DNA from: a virus
Virus record (IMG/VR): IMGVR_UViG_3300040801_001224
Coordinates: 248,001 to 312,000 of that record
Strand: one strand, 5' to 3'
Length of the DNA: 64,000 nt
Below are positions 61,844 through 64,000 of this stretch, one piece after another. Both the position numbers and the translations under genes were made by a program. The notes beneath the pieces were generated by a model. It was given only the letters and a program-made list of their open reading frames with translations, was not told where the DNA came from and made no database searches. Within the stretch, counting starts at the first letter, position 1. Each line of letters begins with the position of its first letter.

Positions 61844-62197
61844 ATGGATACCCTACAGAAATATGAGTTCTTTGCTATTATGGCCTTCACCAATGGCGTC
61901 ATGGGAATGCTTAACTTACTAGGCCAAGGCTTTAACGCTGAAGGGCTCATGGTCATATGTATTGCTATTGCGTGTCAGTTAGTGGCAGGCACAATGAAAG
62001 ACAAAGCCATGTTAATCCGTATCATCAAACGTGCTGGCAAAGTAGCAGAAAAATCCTGTGAACCAGGATTTACTAAAGCACAATACAGACAAGCATATCA
62101 AAATGAACTGGAAATTCTCCTAGAAGAGAAAGGTTATGAGAATCCCCGCCAATTGGCTAGGGAGTTAGTTCAAGGATCCAGCGAATCATCCGAATAA
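61844..62197 (+). CDS. Membrane protein, 117 aa
   Basis: Two hydrophobic segments (FFAIMAFTNGVMGMLNLL and GLMVICIAIACQLVAG) and a long charged cytoplasmic helix. AGGAGA site. Unknown. Confidence 0.6.
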   Translation: MDTLQKYEFFAIMAFTNGVMGMLNLLGQGFNAEGLMVICIAIACQLVAGTMKDKAMLIRIIKRAGKVAEKSCEPGFTKAQYRQAYQNELEILLEEKGYENPRQLARELVQGSSESSE

Positions 62198-62299
62198 TTT
62201 ACTCAGTTTTATCAGGCTTTCGTACAGGTATCTGGTAAATAATATTGAATCGGAGCAGAAATGCTCTGGAATGCCAACATACTACACAAGGAGAAGGAA

Positions 62300-62614
62300 A
62301 TGGCAAAGGAAAAAGCAAAAGTTGAAGAAACAGAAGTTGACGCAACTGAAACGGTAGAAGTAACTGACGCACCAGAAGTTGGCGCAGATGCTACTCTAGA
62401 GCCAGTTCAATTACAGATCGCAGACCTACAGGGTCTTGGTCAGATTATTGATCTAGCATTTAAGCGTGGCGCATTCGCGGCTAATGAAGCGGCAGTGATC
62501 GGTACAGCTTACAATAAACTAAATGCTTTCTTAGGCTACGTTGCGTCTCAGCAGTCACTTGCTAAAGGTGAAGAGAACGCTGACGGTGAAGAAGCAACTA
62601 CAGAGTCTGAGTAA
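62300..62614 (+). CDS. Hypothetical acidic protein, 104 aa
   Basis: ATG 62300 has AAGGAGAAGG. Lys/Glu N-terminus, a folded middle (LQIADLQGLGQIIDLAFKRG) and an acidic tail. Pairs with the next gene; looks like a minor structural or scaffold protein. Confidence 0.62.
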   Translation: MAKEKAKVEETEVDATETVEVTDAPEVGADATLEPVQLQIADLQGLGQIIDLAFKRGAFAANEAAVIGTAYNKLNAFLGYVASQQSLAKGEENADGEEATTESE

Positions 62615-62639
62615 GGGAAAATTCATAAGGAGGTGACTT

Positions 62640-63413
62640 ATGGCTAAGTTAACCAGACATGTAGGAAGATTAAGTAATAGTGGTGTACGCTGTGCGGTTG
62701 TATTTCGTTCACTACCTGACGAGCCAGATAACTGTTTAGTTATTGAGACTGACGCATTATCAGATATGCTACAGGACGATTTAATGAAGATAGTTGAAGG
62801 CAAAGTATCACAAGAAGAAGTTGATTTATATAAGGCTTTAGAGCGTTCACAATTAACAGGTGGCGCAAATGCTCTAACTTATATGCACCAGGCTGGACAC
62901 ATTAAGAAAGTGCCAATCTCTAACGTTGAGATGATACCTTTCCCAAATCGTCCAGTACCTTTAGCGGACATCAACGCACAGATTGATGGCACTACGCCAG
63001 TAGAAGAAGTGGTAACTGCTTCTACTCAAACTGAAGCTGATGTAACTGCCCAGGAAGCTCCGGCTAACGCTGGAACTGACGAAGGCAAGGCCCAAGCGGC
63101 AAGTCTTATTAGACAAGCTGAAATGATGGAAGATGATGCGGCTAAGAAGCGTGAAGCGGCTTACCAATTGGATCCTTCATTGAAGCCTACTAAGACTAAG
63201 ACTAAAGCTAAGACTAAAGCAGAAACTAAGACAACTCAAAAAAAAGATAAGCGTGTAAAAAGCGAAGCTGAAAAGCAAGCCACACGTGAAGCTCGTAATG
63301 AGCGTAGACGTCAAGCATATGCGGCTAAGAAAGCCTCAGAAACAGATGCTAAGATTGAAGCGCAAATTGCTGAAAAAGTTGTTCGTGATGCAGAGAGAGT
63401 AGACGCGGAATAA
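62640..63413 (+). CDS. Putative structural protein with Lys/Ala-rich tail, 257 aa
   Basis: AAGGAGG site. Globular N-terminal 110 residues (VRCAVVFRSLPDEPDNCLVI...), a Thr/Ala/Glu linker, a KTKTKAKTKAETKTT repeat and a charged helical end. Resembles phage virion proteins in layout. Ends at a strong terminator. Confidence 0.6.
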   Translation: MAKLTRHVGRLSNSGVRCAVVFRSLPDEPDNCLVIETDALSDMLQDDLMKIVEGKVSQEEVDLYKALERSQLTGGANALTYMHQAGHIKKVPISNVEMIPFPNRPVPLADINAQIDGTTPVEEVVTASTQTEADVTAQEAPANAGTDEGKAQAASLIRQAEMMEDDAAKKREAAYQLDPSLKPTKTKTKAKTKAETKTTQKKDKRVKSEAEKQATREARNERRRQAYAAKKASETDAKIEAQIAEKVVRDAERVDAE

Positions 63414-63433
63414 CATCCGTTTACTATTATATT

Positions 63434-63462
63434 GAAAAAACCCACTTCATGTGGGTTTTTTT
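63434..63462 (+). terminator. Rho-independent terminator
   Basis: AAAAACCCAC/GTGGGTTTTT with TTCAT loop and a seven-T run. Confidence 0.93.
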
Positions 63463-63464
63463 AT

Positions 63465-63472
63465 GATAAATA
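63465..63472 (+). promoter_or_regulatory. Late promoter motif GATAAATA
   Basis: Just after the terminator; leads a gene with a strong AGGAGG site. Confidence 0.62.
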
Positions 63473-63495
63473 TTAATAGCAGTTAGGAGGAATGT

Positions 63496-63825
63496 ATGTC
63501 CGAAAAAGGTCGCGTTGATCGTATGATGAAAAACATTGGCAAGCCTAACATATACAATGAGCTTATAAAGCAGATAACACCCACACAAATACCAGCAGAG
63601 CTTGTCCAATCCGTCATTATTTTTTATAAGAATGGCACAACATTTGAATTGAGTGGCACAGACTTAACGGAGCCTGTACCAGTTAAACACAAGCAGTCGC
63701 CTGAAGAAAGGGGACAGACACGTGAAAACATAGATGATATTAAAATATACGTTAATACAGAAATGTTAGCAGAAAAAATTGATCCTGTAATTAATGAATT
63801 ATTTGATGAATTAAATCTTCTTTAA
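63496..63825 (+). CDS. Hypothetical protein, 109 aa
   Basis: Late promoter and AGGAGG. N-terminal MSEKGRVDRMMKNIGKPNIY, then ITPTQIPAELVQSVIIFYKN and a C-terminal DDIKIYVNTEMLAEKI; looks like a conserved phage structural-region protein, not identified. Its end overlaps a convergent gene by 15 nt. Confidence 0.62.
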   Translation: MSEKGRVDRMMKNIGKPNIYNELIKQITPTQIPAELVQSVIIFYKNGTTFELSGTDLTEPVPVKHKQSPEERGQTRENIDDIKIYVNTEMLAEKIDPVINELFDELNLL

Positions 63826-64000
63826 AACATAGACATTCTGCCCAAAGGTATCCCTATACCAATCACTGACTATTTCAAATCCAAACTTTAGATAGGCATA
63901 GTGTGAACCTTTACGTGGGTAAGACCATATTCTATCACAGCCTTCTTCTCGAGCTTGCTCCTCTAATGCTTTGAATAATAGTTGAGCAATGCCTTGCTTG
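63811..64000 (-). CDS. GNAT-family acetyltransferase, C-terminal part
   Basis: Only the last 62 codons are in the window; the start lies off the right edge. KQGIAQLLFKALEEQA is the acetyl-CoA turn (Q-x-x-G-x-A), then CDRIWSYPRKGSHYAYLKFGFEIVSD has the late Tyr and FGF strand of GNAT enzymes. A second acetyltransferase besides the one at 15517. Confidence 0.75.
   Translation of the reverse strand, partial: KQGIAQLLFKALEEQAREEGCDRIWSYPRKGSHYAYLKFGFEIVSDWYRDTFGQNVYVLKKI

Noticed and set aside
1-64000. CRISPR array
   Set aside because: No regularly spaced identical repeats were seen; repeated elements are promoters or tRNA arms.
1-64000. Wholesale TAG recoding of the genome
   Set aside because: Several recognisable genes end normally at TAG (for example 39786-40091 and 44415-45575), and no clear suppressor tRNA is present.
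1-64000. Prophage integration (att sites, integrase)
   Set aside because: No integrase and no direct repeats at the ends; the window is internal to a phage genome.

Overview
The window looks like part of a large tailed-phage genome, most likely a marine T4-superfamily (myovirus-type) phage of a Gram-negative, probably gammaproteobacterial, host. The evidence is dense, overlapping small genes; about 30 tRNA genes; five homing endonucleases; tail-fibre-type proteins; and T4-like late promoters ([G/T]ATAAATA). It also carries phage auxiliary genes: QueE/QueC, NAD salvage, MoxR/VWA, LemA, a 5'-3' exonuclease, a UV endonuclease and redox proteins. No capsid, terminase or polymerase gene lies in this piece, so the host and lineage are inferred. 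Almost everything is on the + strand; the exceptions are pilX, a four-gene tail block, one HNH endonuclease and a partial acetyltransferase.

Layout. 1-5.8 kb: HIT protein end, QueE, flap-type exonuclease, small unknowns. 5.8-12 kb: a PAS-hybrid histidine kinase, an L7/L12-like protein, a PilX minor pilin, a hydrolase, a lectin-type tail protein. 12-28.3 kb: a tRNA/ncRNA archipelago with tRNAs for all 20 amino acids (including a probable initiator tRNA), several structured RNAs, four homing endonucleases, two SpoIIAA-like paralogues, two surface lipoproteins (one a metzincin-type protease), a CheW-like protein, glutaredoxin, a YkuK-like RNase-H-fold protein and QueC. 28.3-35.9 kb: a Bfd-like ferredoxin, a UDP-sugar dehydrogenase-like protein, a full-length PilY1-like adhesin, UV endonuclease. 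36-45.6 kb: small genes, glutaredoxin-peroxiredoxin pair, a block whose N-termini look like capsid-targeting peptides (ending in an amidoligase-like protein), a second giant structured RNA, and a MoxR ATPase. 45.6-48.2 kb: tail adhesins and a transglutaminase-like protease. 48.2-56.8 kb: TPM/LemA membrane pair, small proteins, a two-gene NAD salvage pathway (NMN adenylyltransferase-Nudix plus NAMPT), a VWA protein. 56.8-64 kb: HNH endonuclease, a run of translationally coupled small genes, and the start of what may be a structural block.

Two promoter systems organise the region. The first is a sigma70-like set with an almost invariant 17-bp spacer and a conserved ACCACTTT-like block just after the -35 box. 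The second is a T4-type late set built on GATAAATA. In at least 17 genes the start codon sits exactly where transcription should start (TATAAT-N6-ATG or GATAAATA-N5-ATG), which predicts leaderless mRNAs; this is the strongest unexpected pattern here. The gene content suggests a phage that reshapes host surface, signalling and NAD metabolism: PilX and PilY1, a hybrid kinase, CheW, SpoIIAA-like proteins, lipoproteins and NAMPT/NMNAT. It also brings its own translation parts. All product names are from reading translated sequence by eye; no database search was possible.
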